A stretch of DNA of 64,000 bases from Bipolaris cookei (GCA_002286855.1 NRSV01000010.1:248001-312000), one strand, 5' to 3'. Positions 1 through 12,900 are shown, numbered from the stretch's first letter. The notes: a model not told the origin generated them from the sequence alone. Translations and numbers: made by a program.

Positions 1-553
1 TGGCTTTCCCAACTTCAGTGTATCCATCTGGCCGCGACCACCAACTTCTCCATCCCCATGTGCTTGCAGCGGCAGCAGTCTGTGACGCAGACGGTTCGGG
101 GGGCAATGGAGGCTCGTCGATGGTGGTGGGTGTAGGTGGTTCTTCGACGCTCTCTGGCTTCGGGGTTGGTTTCGGCATGTCTTCGACTAGACCGTCTGAA
201 GAGACGTTGACCTGTGTGATGGCGGCAGGTATGACGTGGCTCTTGCTCGAACTGCGCTTGGTGAGAAACTTCTTAGGCGACTCATCCTTGGGCTTCTTCG
301 CTTCCTCGCCCGGCAGCTCGTTGGTTGCGCCCCCGCTGACACCGATGCTCTCCTTTGCAGTTTGGACTATAGCTGGTGCCTTGGGCAGCCAGTTACCCGA
401 ACCTGATAGCCATCTGCTGCCGCGGGGGGTTAGTGAGCCGGTGGAAGTAGGAGTTGTTGTACCGACTGAAGATGTCGAGTCGGCTACATGCTGGTCTGAG
501 GTAGTATCGGCAGGGGCCTGTGTACTTAGCTTGGACTTCTTGCGTGGGATCAT
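1..553 (-). CDS. Hypothetical Ser/Thr/Pro-rich protein, N-terminal part, cut by the window edge
   Basis: An open frame on the minus strand starts at an ATG at 553 and reads without a stop to base 1, giving 184 codons. It begins MIPRKKSKLST, is rich in Ser, Thr, Pro and Lys, and carries a Trp-rich motif (WGWRSWWSRPDGY) near the window edge. The composition suggests a disordered N-terminal region ahead of a domain that lies outside the window. An opposite-strand frame over the same DNA is taken as a shadow because this frame has the better start and a head-to-head arrangement with SPB1. I do not recognise the family and assign no function. Confidence 0.6.
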   Translation of the reverse strand, partial: MIPRKKSKLSTQAPADTTSDQHVADSTSSVGTTTPTSTGSLTPRGSRWLSGSGNWLPKAPAIVQTAKESIGVSGGATNELPGEEAKKPKDESPKKFLTKRSSSKSHVIPAAITQVNVSSDGLVEDMPKPTPKPESVEEPPTPTTIDEPPLPPEPSASQTAAAASTWGWRSWWSRPDGYTEVGKA

Positions 554-880
554 GCCTGTAGCACGAGATAAAAAGCCGGGTAGGCGGAGAGGCCTCTATC
601 TTTTGTTATGGACGCAGACACGACATGTGCAGCTGGCAGTTTACCTTCATCCTCATGCGGTGGCCCAGGCACGCGTCGAACTGGCTGGCTGGCCGGGTGG
701 CCATGACGCATGCTACATGTCCCGTGCACTACATGGTACTAGCGTGCTTTACTCTGCCCTAGTGTGCTTCAGACTGCGCCTACGACATTCTGCCACCGCC
801 CGGCAATAGCGCCGCGCATCCCAAAATTTACTTTGGCGAACTTTTTGCCTACGCCATCACGACAACCCCAAACCGCAGCT
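554..880. promoter_or_regulatory. Divergent intergenic region between the edge gene and SPB1
   Basis: These 327 bp separate two start codons facing away from each other, so they should hold both promoters. I see no clear TATA box or other recognisable element. Confidence 0.45.
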
Positions 881-3504
881 ATGGCGATCCAAAAGAAGGT
901 GCGCAGGAAATGATTTGAAATACATAATGTATATTCACTAATAGAAAAAATAGCACGGAAAAGGTCGTCTCGACAAGTGGTACAAGCTCGCCAAAGAAAA
1001 GGGCTACCGCGCGCGTGCTGCCTTCAAGTTGATCCAACTGAATAAAAAGTACAACTTTTTAGAAAAGAGCAAGGTCTTGATTGATCTTTGCGCCGCGCCA
1101 GGGTCATGGTGTCAAGTCGCTTCCGAGGTGCGATTTTTTTTCTTTAGAAGCAATGCGCCAGAGTGCATACTGACACCTCCAGGTGATGCCCGCAAATTCC
1201 CTCATTGTCGGTGTCGATCTCGCCCCAATCAAGCCTATCCCGCGATGCATCACCTTCCAGAGCGACATCACAACAGACAAGTGCCGAGCGACGCTGCGCC
1301 AGCACCTTAAGCATCTCAAGTGCGATACAGTCCTTCACGATGGTGCGCCCAATGTCGGAACCGCGTGGGTTCAGGATGCCTTTACCCAGGCCGAACTTGT
1401 GCTGCAATCCATGAAACTGGCGACCGAGTTTTTGGTCGAAGGCGGAACTTTTGTTACCAAGGTCTTCAGATCAAAAGACTACAACTCGCTACTCTGGGTC
1501 TTCAACCAGCTCTTCACTAAAGTCGAGGCAACGAAGCCGCCATCTTCCCGAAATGTCTCGGCCGAAATCTTCGTTGTTTGCCGTGGCTACAAGGCCCCAA
1601 AGCATCTCGACCCCAAGTTCCTCGACGCCCGCAGCGTTTTCGCCGAGCTCGCAGACCCCATGCCCAACAATGAAGCAAAGGTGTTCAAGCCTGAAGTGAA
1701 GAAGAGGAAGCGTGAGGGTTACGAGGAAGGAGATTGGACACAGTTCAAGGAGGCTCCGGTATCCGACTTCATTCAAACCACTGATCCCATTGCCATGCTC
1801 GGTGGCCTGAATAAGCTAAGTTTCGAACAAAAGCCCAACGGCGACATTGCCATTGCCACCATCGACAAACTTCCAGAAACCACAAAGGAAATCAGAGACT
1901 GCTGCGGAGATCTCAAGGTCTTGGGACGAGCCGACTTCAAGCGCCTTCTCCGCTGGCGACTTAAAGTGCGCGAAATCTTTGGCTTCGCATCAAAGAAGGA
2001 CAAGGCCGATGAGGCCAAAGCTAAAGAAGCACAAGAGGGCGAGGAGGTTGCCGAGATCGAGTCTATGGACGAAGAGATGCAAATCCAGGAAGAGTTGGAA
2101 CGCCTAAAAGAGAAGGATACAAAGGCGAAAAAGAAACAGCGTCGCGCAGAAAATGAGCGAAGACAGAAGGAGATTACTCGATTACAAATGAACATGGCCA
2201 CACCATTTGACATTGGTTTGGAGCAGGTTGGACCTACCGGCGAAGACGCCATGTTTGGTTTGAAAGCCGTCGATAAGGCTGGTGCTCTTAACAAGATTGC
2301 CAAAGGAAAGATGGTGCAGATTGTCGAGAAAGAGAAGCCGGAAGAGATTGAGGAAGAACTTGAAACCGACGAAGAAGAAGATTATCTCGAACGAGACCTA
2401 GACGCTATGTATGGCGAGTACATCGAGCAAAGATCGGCTCGCGATGCCAAGTACCGGGCAAAACGCGCCAGGAAACAAGACGACGACGGAGAATGGAATG
2501 GTTTCTCTGACGAAGACAAGGAACAAAGCGACGAAGAGCTTGTACAGGACACCGACAGTGACTGGAGCAGCGACGAAGAGGAAGGGCCTAAAGAGCTAAT
2601 CACTGATCTCGATCGTGACAGACAATCCAAGCGAGGTCTTACCAAGCGTGCCGAGCGTTTCTTTGATCAAGACATTTTCAAGGGCATTGATGGGCTCGAT
2701 GACCTTGAGGAAGATGACGACAGTGGCATCGATGTTGAAGGCGATACCGAAATGGAGGAGTCGGCTACACCACCTTCTGCATCAGAGAAGGCGTTGTCAA
2801 TCCGAACAAGCAAGAAGACCACTTCTCCTGCAATAGCTTTCGATGATGAGTCCTCTGATGAGGGCGATGACAAAATTGAAGAAGTCGCGCGCGACGAAAC
2901 ACAGTGGGAACAGGATTCCATGCCTATGAAAAACGGAAAACCAGACATCGACATCATCACAGCAGAAGCCATGACCCTCGCCCATCAGATGGCTACCGGT
3001 CAGAAAACAAAACACGACCTTCTGGACGAATCATTCAACCGCTACTCACATCGTGACGTTGATGGTCTTCCCGACTGGTTCCTCGACGATGAAAACAAAC
3101 ATTCCAAGATACAGCGCCCAACTTCAGCAGCCGCAGCTGCATCCATCAAAGAGAAGCTCCGCGCACTGAACGCTCGCCCTATTAAGAAGGTCCGTGAAGC
3201 ACAGGCTCGCAAGAAGTTCAAGGCCGCCCAGCGCTTGGAAAAGCTCAAGAAGAAATCTGCTCTCTTGGCAGACGAGGAGGGTATGACAGAGAAGGAAAAG
3301 GCCCAGAGTATTGCGCGATTAATGTCGAGAGCAGCAAAGAAGAAGCCCAAGCAAAAGGTCAGTGTCGTTGTGGCTAGAGGAGGTAACAAGGGTATCAAGA
3401 ACAGACCAAAGGGCACCAAGGGCAAATACAAAATGGTTGATGCTAGGCTGAAGAAGGATGTTAGGGGCGAAAAGAGGGCAGTGAAGAGAAACAAGAAGAG
3501 ATAG
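881..3504 (+). CDS. SPB1: SPB1-type 2'-O-ribose methyltransferase (FtsJ family) of 60S ribosome biogenesis
   Basis: The family's nucleolar enzyme methylates the 25S rRNA A-loop and is needed for large-subunit maturation. Three exons fit: 881-898, 954-1127 and 1183-3504, with introns of 55 bp each, giving 837 residues, close to yeast Spb1. The small first exon supplies MAIQKK. Exon 2 has [19 protein letters not shown] and the SAM motif [13 protein letters not shown], which holds the first catalytic Lys and the SAM loop. The FtsJ domain ends near residue 200. A DUF3381-like segment follows, then long acidic and Lys-rich coiled stretches, and a basic Spb1_C tail rich in KK from about residue 620. 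No lesions are seen. Confidence 0.95.
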
Positions 3505-4168
3505 ACAGGCACAATTCACATTGTTTTGCGTCCCCAGGTGTGGCTCCAGAGGAAGCTCCTGGCTGGTCTGCTCAGGCAGTTGATACCGCTTTTCGAAAAA
3601 GCATTGAACATCTTATTTTATGACACATCTTACCTACGTACGATGAAAACTGATACACATCTCGGTATAAGTGCTCATTCCTAGCCGTGTGGAGCCGCAA
3701 TCATTATACCTTTGCTTGCGTAATTACCTATAACAACTTTCGCATGATGAAGGCAGTTTGCGGTGATTTTGAACAAAGTCAAACCAGGCAGTATCACTAA
3801 TTTCAACGGCACAAAAATACCTGTAACAGAGGACAGGGTATCTATGCTACTGGCCTCGGGTTTGTGGGGTATTCCTAAGTATATTTGGCATGCATTATGG
3901 CTATTGCGCATTGTTTTCACTGCAAGTTTGTATACCAAGACAACCTTTGATAGTGATCTTTTGGGAGGCTATGTGACAAACGAATCAGTCCATAATATCT
4001 CGTTGAGATGCTTGTATATAGGTAAGTTATTCTTACTCTCTGTGTTTCATCACGGAGAACTTCCAGTACCTTACGCGATCTTCCCAAGGTAATTCTACAT
4101 TCAAATCACACATACAATTTCTTTCTTCATTTCAGCCCTGCGTGTTAGGTACCCCCAGCCTCAAAACA
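3505..4168. other. Intergenic: SPB1 3' region and Argonaute 5' region with a possible 5'UTR intron
   Basis: A donor (GTAAGT at 4022) and a pyrimidine-rich acceptor (TTTCAG ending 4135) could define an intron in the leader of the downstream gene. A 109-codon open frame at 3763-4092 resembles nothing I know and does not join the Argonaute frame across this intron, so I do not call it a gene. Confidence 0.35.
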
Positions 4169-7100
4169 ATGAGCGATTTCGAACGTCTAACGGGGACGTC
4201 CCTGCGTCGACACATGAATGACGACCCTTTTGTCATTTGCGGTACCAGCGGTCATGATGTATACAACAGTGCTTGTCCAAAACTCAATTTACCCACTGCA
4301 ATGGATTCGCCTCTCGCTAGGATCTATGGTCCGGGAAAAGCCAATGTTGCTCGTCAGACTATTGTCAAGTACCGCAAGTCGAAGAAGCCGCAATATCAGG
4401 ATCCGGCGGGAGAAGCAACAACAGATGCGAATTCGGAAGCTTTAGCACGGGTGAAATTGGAGAACCAGACCCAGAATATGACTGAGGGTTCAGCCGAGGA
4501 CGCAACCATGGATGCAGCGAAGGATACAGTCGAGGACACAGTCAAGGGCACAAGTACAGACGAAGACACCATGCTGAACGGAATCTTTCGGTCAGTCGGT
4601 CGCTCAACTGAAGTTCTGGCAGCGGTTCGCGACATCACACAGACAGATCCTGTAGAGGCGAGTGCGCCAGAATTCCTCAATGTACCGGACAAAGCCCCAG
4701 TTGGCCCAGGCAATGCGTTCCAACCCGAGCTTGTCCTGAGCAATGCGAAGAAAGCCGAAGTTCCCCTCCAAAAAGCATTTGCTCAAGCATCGTCAGACGT
4801 TCTCACGAATCATTTCGAAGTCCGCTTCAAGCCCGAGAACCGCTTCTTTGTTTACGAAATTCTCAAGATCCCTGCTGGGAAAAGCAAGCGCAAAGCCAAA
4901 TACATCTTCAAGACTGCCGAAGAAGCATGGAGTATGCTTAGAGACAGCAAGCAATACTATGCCACATATCATGTCGAGACAGTTGTTGTATGGAAGAACC
5001 TTCATGAGACAATTGGGTATCAACCTGTTATCCCTGGAGATGATGGTACTCAAGCTGGCGCTGTATGTAAACCCGAGGCTATCGCAGATGGAAGCGAGAG
5101 AGTGCAGCTCTTCCTCAAACTCTACCGCGAACTTGACCTTGATGGGCTGTATCGCTACATGGATGCAGGTGATAAGGGGAGTGATCCAGAGTTCGATTTC
5201 AATCCCATGATCAGCGCGCTCAACCTTGCGATTGCCAACAGCATGACTTCAAGGGTCTTTCAGCAATCCAGTAACAAGTTCTTTGTCAAGAGTCGCTATG
5301 AGGCCTTGCCCGGAAAGCACTCTCTGAAATCTCTGTGTGCAATTCGAGGCTACTATTTTACGATCAAGCCAGGAATGTAGAAGATCTTCCTCAACGTCAA
5401 CCCTGCCATCAGCGCATTCTTTCGACCATTGCCGTTGGCGAGTTCCTGGCTGATGGCACATTCTCTATGGATGAGCGAGTGCGGCTCCTTAAAACACTGC
5501 GCGTGTACATTGAGTATGACCGCTTGTCGAACAAAGACAATCAGGACCAGATCAATCGCCTTAACAAGCCACAGAACCGCGTCAAATCCGTCTTTGAACT
5601 GGATGGGAAATTCAGCGATCCGAGCATGAAGTTTCTAGATTCAACAAATCCTAAGAAACATATGCATGTTAAGAAGCATCTGAGGGATGTGTTTGGCAAG
5701 GACTTCAACAATGACCTTGAGGCTATCAACGTTGGCAATGAGAAGGAGCCAATCTATTACCCCCTTGAATATCTGCGAATCTTGCCTGATCAGATTTACA
5801 AGAAACTTCTTCTGGAGGATCTAGTCGACAATATGCTGAAACTGGCGGCGCATGTACCTGATACCAGCCGACGTCTCACCGAGGTCGAGAGAATGCAGAG
5901 TCTTGGGCTCAATCCCCTTCATGGGGAACAGCCGCTCGTAAGTCCCATTTCCTCAATTTTTTGAAGCACTGAAATCAAGACATATATTCTCCTAGCCTGG
6001 CTGTTCGCACATCCTTATCAAGCCAACAATGCTCAGGATACCATCGGCGCAATTGAGAACTCTCCCCGTTTTGTACGGCTCTGGAACTCCTGCCGCAAGA
6101 CCGAATGACAAGGCTCAATGGAGCCTTGGGAAACTCAAGAACTTTGTCGAATCTCCCTGTTATTCTTCCAAAAAGCAAATCAACTACCTTTTGCTCATCG
6201 AGTCCAGCTTACGACACGACGGAATTACGGTGGAAATCTACAAAAAATACTTTCAACCATCTCCTGAATCGATACAACATCTGTGGCGGTGCGAAATGCT
6301 TGAGTTCGAGTTTGTCTAAGGCCTTTGAGGGGTACCGTACGACTCCATTAAGGCGATAATCCAGACCTCTATCCAGAACATGAACCAGGGCCATCCTAAA
6401 GCTGATTTTGTAATTATGTTACTGAAGAATAAGAGTATCCCAGCTTACTCTGTGTTCAAAGACGTCGTGGATCGTTATGAGGCTCTGCAGTCTCTTTGCA
6501 TGACTCAAGCCCCAAACGTAAAGCGAGGGACCTTCAATAAGGACATCACCCAGTACATGGCCAACATCATGATGAAGGCGAATCTCAAGTTTGGCGGTAG
6601 CAATCACATTGTTCATTTTGACAACGCAGGCATCAAGACCTCGTGGCAAGGAACTCTGGTCCTTGGAGCAGACGTCACTCACCCCGGCAATGGCTCACTG
6701 GTTGGATGTCCCTCTATTGCTGCCGTCGTTGGCTCCATGAGACTCCAGGGGACTTGTAAGAAAGAGTTAAGTCTTAGATGCCATGAAAGATCTCCAGACA
6801 CAGACTAACAAGTATCGATGGATCATCGACGACCTCAAACCCATAGTCTCTAAACACCTCAAAGCCTACTTTCGCGCAATCCACGCCTTCCCCAAGAAAA
6901 TCCTCTGCTACCGCGACGGCGTCAGCACTGGGCAATTCGCCCAAGTTTGCGACGAAGAGCTACCACAGATTCGCTCCGCCTGCCAAGCCGTCGGCATCCC
7001 CAAAATTCAAATCACCGTCGTCGTCGTCGCTGTAAAGCGCCACTCAACCCGCTTCTTCCCCACCTCTGTCGCTTCCGCAAACGGAAACTGTAGACCAGGC

Positions 7101-7670
7101 ACTCTCGTCGACCGCGCAATCACTTTGCCGCACTACTCGGATTTCTACCTACAATCTTACAACGGTCTCAAGGGCACAGCAATTCCAACGCACTACATGG
7201 TTATCGCCAACGAAATCGGAATCAAAGATACGGACCTCCAAGAACTCACGTACAAGCTTTGCTACACGTACGCGCGGGCTACACTCGGTGTGTCGTACCC
7301 GCCGCCAGCACACTATGCGGATTGGCTGTGCGATCAGGGCCGCGCTTACCTACGGAACTGGTTCAGTCTCGACAAAGGTAGTGCAGAGCAAACGGAATAT
7401 GCCACAATTGTGAAGAGTATCAAGGAAAGGGAGCAGAGCCGTTTGTCGCGGAGGAAGGCGAAGTTGGCGCCTGTGGTGCCGCAGCCGGAGAAGAGTGCGC
7501 AGAGGAAGTCGCCGGATGAGATTGTGGTTGAGAGGGAGCATGAGAAGTTTGTAGAGAGTGAGATTGAGAAGGCGGTGTTGAATCGCGCGGTTTTGGAATG
7601 GAATCGCGCACGTTCGGGTGGTCCGGGGCCTTGGGCGAAGGAGCTGGATGATACTATGTTCTGGATGTGA
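4169..7670 (+). pseudogene. Argonaute (QDE-2-like) gene with a stop and several frameshifts
   Basis: Argonautes bind small RNAs and silence matching transcripts; QDE-2 is the quelling Argonaute of Neurospora. All domains are recognisable in order: ArgoN (about 4800-5110), the L1 linker (5290-5440, FLNVNPAISAFF), PAZ (5460-5880), MID (5995-6520, INYLLLIES and SLCMTQAP) and PIWI (6540-7600, VLGADVTHPG, LCYRDGVSTGQF, IPTHYMV). The catalytic Asp, Asp and His are all present. The reading frame is broken. A TAG sits at 5378-5380 inside the L1 linker. The frame shifts near 5430, again near 6243 at an A-run, near 6330, and near 6765. A normal intron (5940-5997, GTAAGT to CCTAG) survives. A segment between VVGS and MRLQ also looks deleted. 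Full-length protein cannot be made. Assembly error is the main alternative, but neighbouring genes are clean. Confidence 0.85.
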
Positions 7671-8801
7671 GTTTTCTGCCTCTAGACTACAGTTAGGTTA
7701 AGGTGCGTGCTGGATGGTTGGACTTTGAGGGCTCTTTTTGTCTTCACTTTTCCATTTTTTAGGTTGTCTTTTTCTCTCGGTTAGCTTAAACTACTTTCTC
7801 TCTTTCTTGTTCACCATAGTTTGTTGTTTTTCTCCTTTCCATCGGTAGACTATCATTTCTAAGCTCAGTGGAATTCCTGTTCGATATTCTACCGCTTCTT
7901 TCGATAAAGCTATCTGACAACAGCACAGGTGATTCAACATCTGGAGATGGCTGAAGTTCCACATGTTCTTTCAAACAAGCAGATGACTATTGTAAGTGAT
8001 ATGATTGGCTGTTTGTATATATTCACATGCAAAATTTCGTATGAACTATGGTTTGCAACAAGCGGAGAAGATGGGAATCGAAATCTATGAGATGCGCATG
8101 TTGTATTGCATCGAAGACGTGCAAATGACGCAGCAAATCTTGTCTCACTATATTCGGTTGTTCTATACTACCAACATCATGGCTACCCCATCCTTGTGAC
8201 GTGTATATGTATTCCCAAGCATGCGCCGCGGAGCAACTTCACAGCTACAAGTGTGCGCCTTAATACCTTAACATGGTAAAGTCGCTGCATCCAATTACTT
8301 TGGGGGTGATGCAAATCAAAATCTGTCAAAGCCGATTCGCCAGCTGCAACAGCTCCTCCACTTTACCCAACAAGACGTCCTGTCAAGAAATCCCATGTTG
8401 TGTATCAACAGTGGGGTAACACTGTCAATGGTGTTGTAGTGACGTTTAAGTGATGCCGTCCAATAGGCACGGTTCCAATTCGAGACGCAGTAAGCGTGTT
8501 CCTAGCCCTGGATCTCCACTACGTCAAGCAACCATCAACCCACACACCTGCACAGACAAACGGCGTTCACCTCCTCACCAATCACCGAGGTCCCATTATT
8601 GCACAGTTGAACATGTTGCGATACAATGACGTACAAAGTAAACGCTTCCCTTTTCGCAAAATAAAAGCGCCAATGGAAGAAGCCAAGCAGGAGAGCCCTG
8701 TCAGATAGCACACTCATCCCTCCCCCTTGCTCACTCTCAGCCAACAACATATTAAAAGCGCATCTATGTGCCTCCAATCTGCTACTTCTTCTTCTCTCAG
8801 A
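7671..8801. other. Intergenic region between the Argonaute pseudogene and the hemerythrin gene
   Basis: About 1.1 kb with only short unsupported frames (8005-8199, 8496-8708). The last part is pyrimidine-rich and ends in TTCTTCTCTCAG just before the chosen ATG, so it may include a leader intron. Confidence 0.4.
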
Positions 8802-9563
8802 ATGTCCTTCCACCGCACTTTTACTTCCTCCATCTCCAGAGCCGCTTTCAGACCCCAGATCAGTCGTGTCACAGTAAACAACCAATTCGCCTCATTCCGT
8901 GCCCGTGTCGCAGCCATGTCGACGATTTCGGACGCCATCATCAAGGACCACCGTGAAATTGAGTCGTACTACAACGAGGTCATCAACTCAGACGATGTCG
9001 ACCACAAGACACGATTCGGAAACCAGTTTACTTGGGAGCTTGCCCGACACTCTGTAGCCGAGGAGTTGCTTGTTTATCCTGCTATGGAGAAATACATTGG
9101 CAAGGAGGGTCACGAACATGCTGAGAAGGATCGTCAACAGCATCACCAGGTTAGTCTGCCTTTTCACCCACTTCATTTTCTTGTCAATCATACTAACAAC
9201 TAATAGGTAAAAGAGCTCCTCAAAGAATTCCAAAACATGAAAGCCACCGACTCCGCCTATGTCCCCAAGCTCAAGGAAATCTGGGCCGTCCTCGGCCAAC
9301 ACATCAAAGAGGAAGAAGCCGACGACCTGCCTGCTCTTGAGAACTCACTAGCGAAGTCAGACAACAAGGGTGCCTCGGAGAGTCTGGCGAAGAACTTTGG
9401 ACGCACAAAGATGTTTGTGCCATCGAGGAGTCATCCTAGCGCTGGCGAGAACCCGTTGTTTGAGGGTCCAATGGGCATGCTGGCTGCGCCTATTGATCAT
9501 ATTGCCGATATCTTTCGCAAGTTTCCAGATAACACTATTAGCCCAAACCCGTCGAAGAAGTAA
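8802..9563 (+). CDS. Hemerythrin HHE-domain protein, predicted mitochondrial
   Basis: Exons 8802-9149 and 9207-9563 are joined across a 57-bp intron (GTTAGT to TAATAG, with ACTAAC upstream). The product starts MSFHRTFTSSISRAAFR, an Arg/Ser-rich stretch typical of a mitochondrial presequence, with a second Met before the domain (MSTISDAIIKDHREIE). The four-helix HHE domain shows HREIE, ARHSVAEELLVYPAME and GHIKEEE-type His/Glu motifs (here GQHIKEEEADDLP) that would hold a di-iron centre. Families of this kind bind oxygen, nitric oxide or iron. The function here is not known. An in-frame upstream ATG at 8766 would add 12 residues. No damage is seen. Confidence 0.88.
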
Positions 9564-9980
9564 AGAGGTGGTGAGAGGATCGGGTCAAGCGATGCACGGA
9601 TTGGCGTGATGGAGTTGTGTTAGTTCCAATGAGATGATTAATGATTGGGATTGCTTTTGTAGCATGAAGAAAGGAATATGAAAAACCTCACATGATACAC
9701 ATTTACTTTGCCGTCCCCTGCAATTGCGTCTGAAGGCTGATTTCACTTGTCACTTCGACAACATCACTGTGAATCTGGAAACTACTTCGACTTCTGCACA
9801 TCATTTTCTTCTATCAGGCAACTGAAAACTCTCTGAGAAATCACCAAAACGTTCGGTCGAGTTTGGTGAAGCTCTAGGCCTCGACATAGTAGGCAAGCAC
9901 GTCAAGATAATAGAATGCCAATAGACGCAATGCCAGTGCAATCCCTCAAAAGAAAAGGTCCCCAACGGAGTGTCAACTTT
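9564..9980. other. Convergent intergenic region, hemerythrin gene and histidine kinase 3' ends
   Basis: About 420 bp between two convergent stop codons. It should carry both 3' untranslated regions. I see nothing else in it. Confidence 0.4.
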
Positions 9981-12900
9981 TCACACCCTCTCCCCTTCAA
10001 GCCTCTCCAATAAACCCCTCATCTTCTCCAGCAATTCCGGTATACGAAACGGCTTCCCAATCACATCATCCATGCCCGACGCCCTCGCCTCATCAATCTG
10101 GCCGCATCGAATATTCGCCGTAACAGCAATAATGGGTACGTGTTCCACTACCTGATTACGCTGCTCCATCTCGCGTATCTTCCTACAACACGTGAGCCCG
10201 TCCATTTCGGGCATCTCACAGTCCATGAGGACCATAGAAAGCGGTATGCCGTTTGGGGTGCAGAAACGGGTTTTGGAAATGTGGTCGAGTGCGTGTACGC
10301 CGTTGTCGGCGGTGGCGGTTATGCAGCCTGCTTTTGTGAGTTGTTTGCAGAGGACTTTTTGGTTGAGGTGGTTGTCTTCTACTACGAGGACGTGGAGTTG
10401 TTGGGTCGATGTGTTGGCTTGCTCGTCGGGATTGTTGTGGATACTACTAGGCTGTGTTTGATCGTGTATTCTAGGAAATGCTTGCGGGGTGTTGTGCAAA
10501 CAGTATGCGGGTATTTCGGTATTAGGTGACTTCCTTGCGCGTTCTTCAAGCAGATGGCAGTCTTGAGACGTCATTCGTCTGCTTTTTAGATAGAACCCGA
10601 ATATACTGCCGACGCCTGCTTCCGAAGTACAACCAATTTGCCCACCATGCAGTTCGGCTAGCTGCCGCGAGATGAAGAGCCCAAGGCCACTGCCGCCATA
10701 CTTTCCGTGCGTACGCGGCGATGCCTGAGCGAACTTCTCAAACAAGAGCTTTTTCTGTCCCGGTGTAAGCCCACAGCCAGTGTCTTGAACCTGGAACAAG
10801 AGGAATACAGGGGAACCAGTGCCCCAGTCTTCTCCATTGCCGCAATCAGTAAATTCAATTCGTTGTGGGACAAACTCGAAGCCGTTGGGAAGTTCAAATT
10901 CCGGTTTTTCGGCACGTGCACGAATATGGATAACAATGGAGCGCGTTGACCGATCTTGAGTGAACTTGATCGCATTGGTAATGAGATTCACCATGATCTG
11001 TAGCAGACGGCCAGAATCGAGCATTACCCAATCGATGTTGAGTTCTTGCAGGCTTGAGTGCGGCTTGAATTCAAGGTCGATATCTTTGGCCACTACTTCG
11101 GGACGAAGCCTAAATGCAGTATCAATAACTTGGAGCGTATCTAGGAGCAAGTGGAGAATCAGTTCACTAACATAGCAATGGCACGCTCTACGACAGTGAT
11201 AGGCTGCGAAGGAATGGGAGTAATGCGCAAAAGGTTGGAGTCTAGTTTCGATACGGTAAGGATGTCATCGACGATCGACTTCTGATGCTGAACACAAAGA
11301 GCGATATTGTTCGCAGCTTCGATGCAACTTTTTGCAATGTTTCTGTCCTCATCACATGAGAATTGATGAACACTGAGAGTATCTCCGATGTCGTCGGCGG
11401 ATATCAGAATTGCGGACAATGGATTGCGCATTTCGTGCGACGTAATATCGATAAACTCGTTTTGTTGGCGCTTCGCCTCTTCTGCTTCCCGTAGTCTTCG
11501 TTCTTGGAGACCTTGGGCCCACTTTAGGTGCGATATGTCTGTAATGGTGCCCATAACGCTTATCACTTCACCGTCTGGACTTAGCTCCGGCTGACAAGAC
11601 GCAAGCACCCAATAGTCGATAAGTTCGCCGTCGATATCTTTTGGTTGAACCTTGCGATTTGCATATTGGAGCTCCCGACTGGCCGGCTTGTGGGTTCTTA
11701 ACAATTCTAGACGTTGACATTTCGTTAGCGTACCTTATGAAGCAGAGGTAATATACAGATGCCACTTACCATCCCACATATTCTTTGCAAACTCCAGGCC
11801 TTGCTCTGCCATCACGTCGTCGGACATGAGTTCTCCAATGGCATCGTGAGAAACTCCAGTCATTTCAAAGTAACGGTCATTCGCTTCCAATAAGCGCCCC
11901 TCTGCATCAAACAAGCACATACCTAAAGGCGAAAATTCGGTCATTCGGCGCATCCGACTGGTCTGGAGTTGGAGCTGCTGAGAGAGTTCCTCCCGCTGCA
12001 AGGCAGCGACTTCAGCTGCGCGCTTGCTTCGCCGTACCTCGTCTTCAAAAAGAAGAACTGACGCTAACGAAGTCGCAATCTGTCGATTGAGCATGGATGT
12101 GAAAGATTCGTACTCTTTGTCATAAGCTCTACGAGGGTTGATGCCGAGGAGCAACAACGCACAAACATTGTCCGCGTTTGTTGGCCGAAGAGGTAGTATC
12201 ATTGCCTCCCTACAGGGATCCTGGTATCCTCTCCACTCAACAATCTCAAGTAATGACTGCGGGAGTGTTCCATTGTCCACGTGTAACATTAACGGCTCCA
12301 ATGTTCGCGTCGCCTGAATGAAAGCTGAGATCAGAGTATCATCACTCTCCGTCAAGGAAAATCTTTCAGGACAGGACTGATGTCCTCTCGGTACTCCAAT
12401 GGATCCTTCGATGATGCAAGTCTTTACGAAACTCGGACTGGTATTAGGCGATTCCAAAGAGCTATGGTCGATGTCCTTCGCATCAACAATCGAGTACAAG
12501 AGCGCGAAAGGCACGTCATAGTCATTGTGAGTCAGACCGTCCAATACTCTGCCCCAAAATTCTTTTACAGTGCGTGTTGCGTTCAGGCGCTCGCCTAGAT
12601 AGCGTAACAACTCCATTCTCCTGCCGCTGAGCGATTCGATAGTAGTATCAAATGCATTCATATAGACTAGATTCCGATTGTGAGTTAGTAAGACTTTTCT
12701 TATCTAATGATGTTCACTTAATGAGAACTAGGTTGATGTATTTGTGGTTTTTAGGGGTACTTGATACCATCTTCATCGTATCCATTCGATTTCAGGTAAC
12801 ATTATGTGGTGGGTTATCGCAACGATACTTACAACCAAGAATGCGGTCAGTACCGCCAAAAATTGGGACCTACAGTCATGTAAGCGACACATAACCGAGT

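Noticed and set aside
18..809. Plus-strand frame of 263 codons at the left edge
   Set aside because: It is antisense to a better frame that starts at 553 with a sensible Ser/Pro-rich protein, and its own translation has no domain or natural start.
3763..4092. Frame of 109 codons upstream of the Argonaute pseudogene
   Set aside because: No known motif, and it does not connect in frame through the putative 5' intron.
5378..5445. An intron that would remove the stop and frameshift in the Argonaute gene
   Set aside because: The sequence between encodes the conserved FLNVNPAISAFF linker, so it is coding, not intronic.
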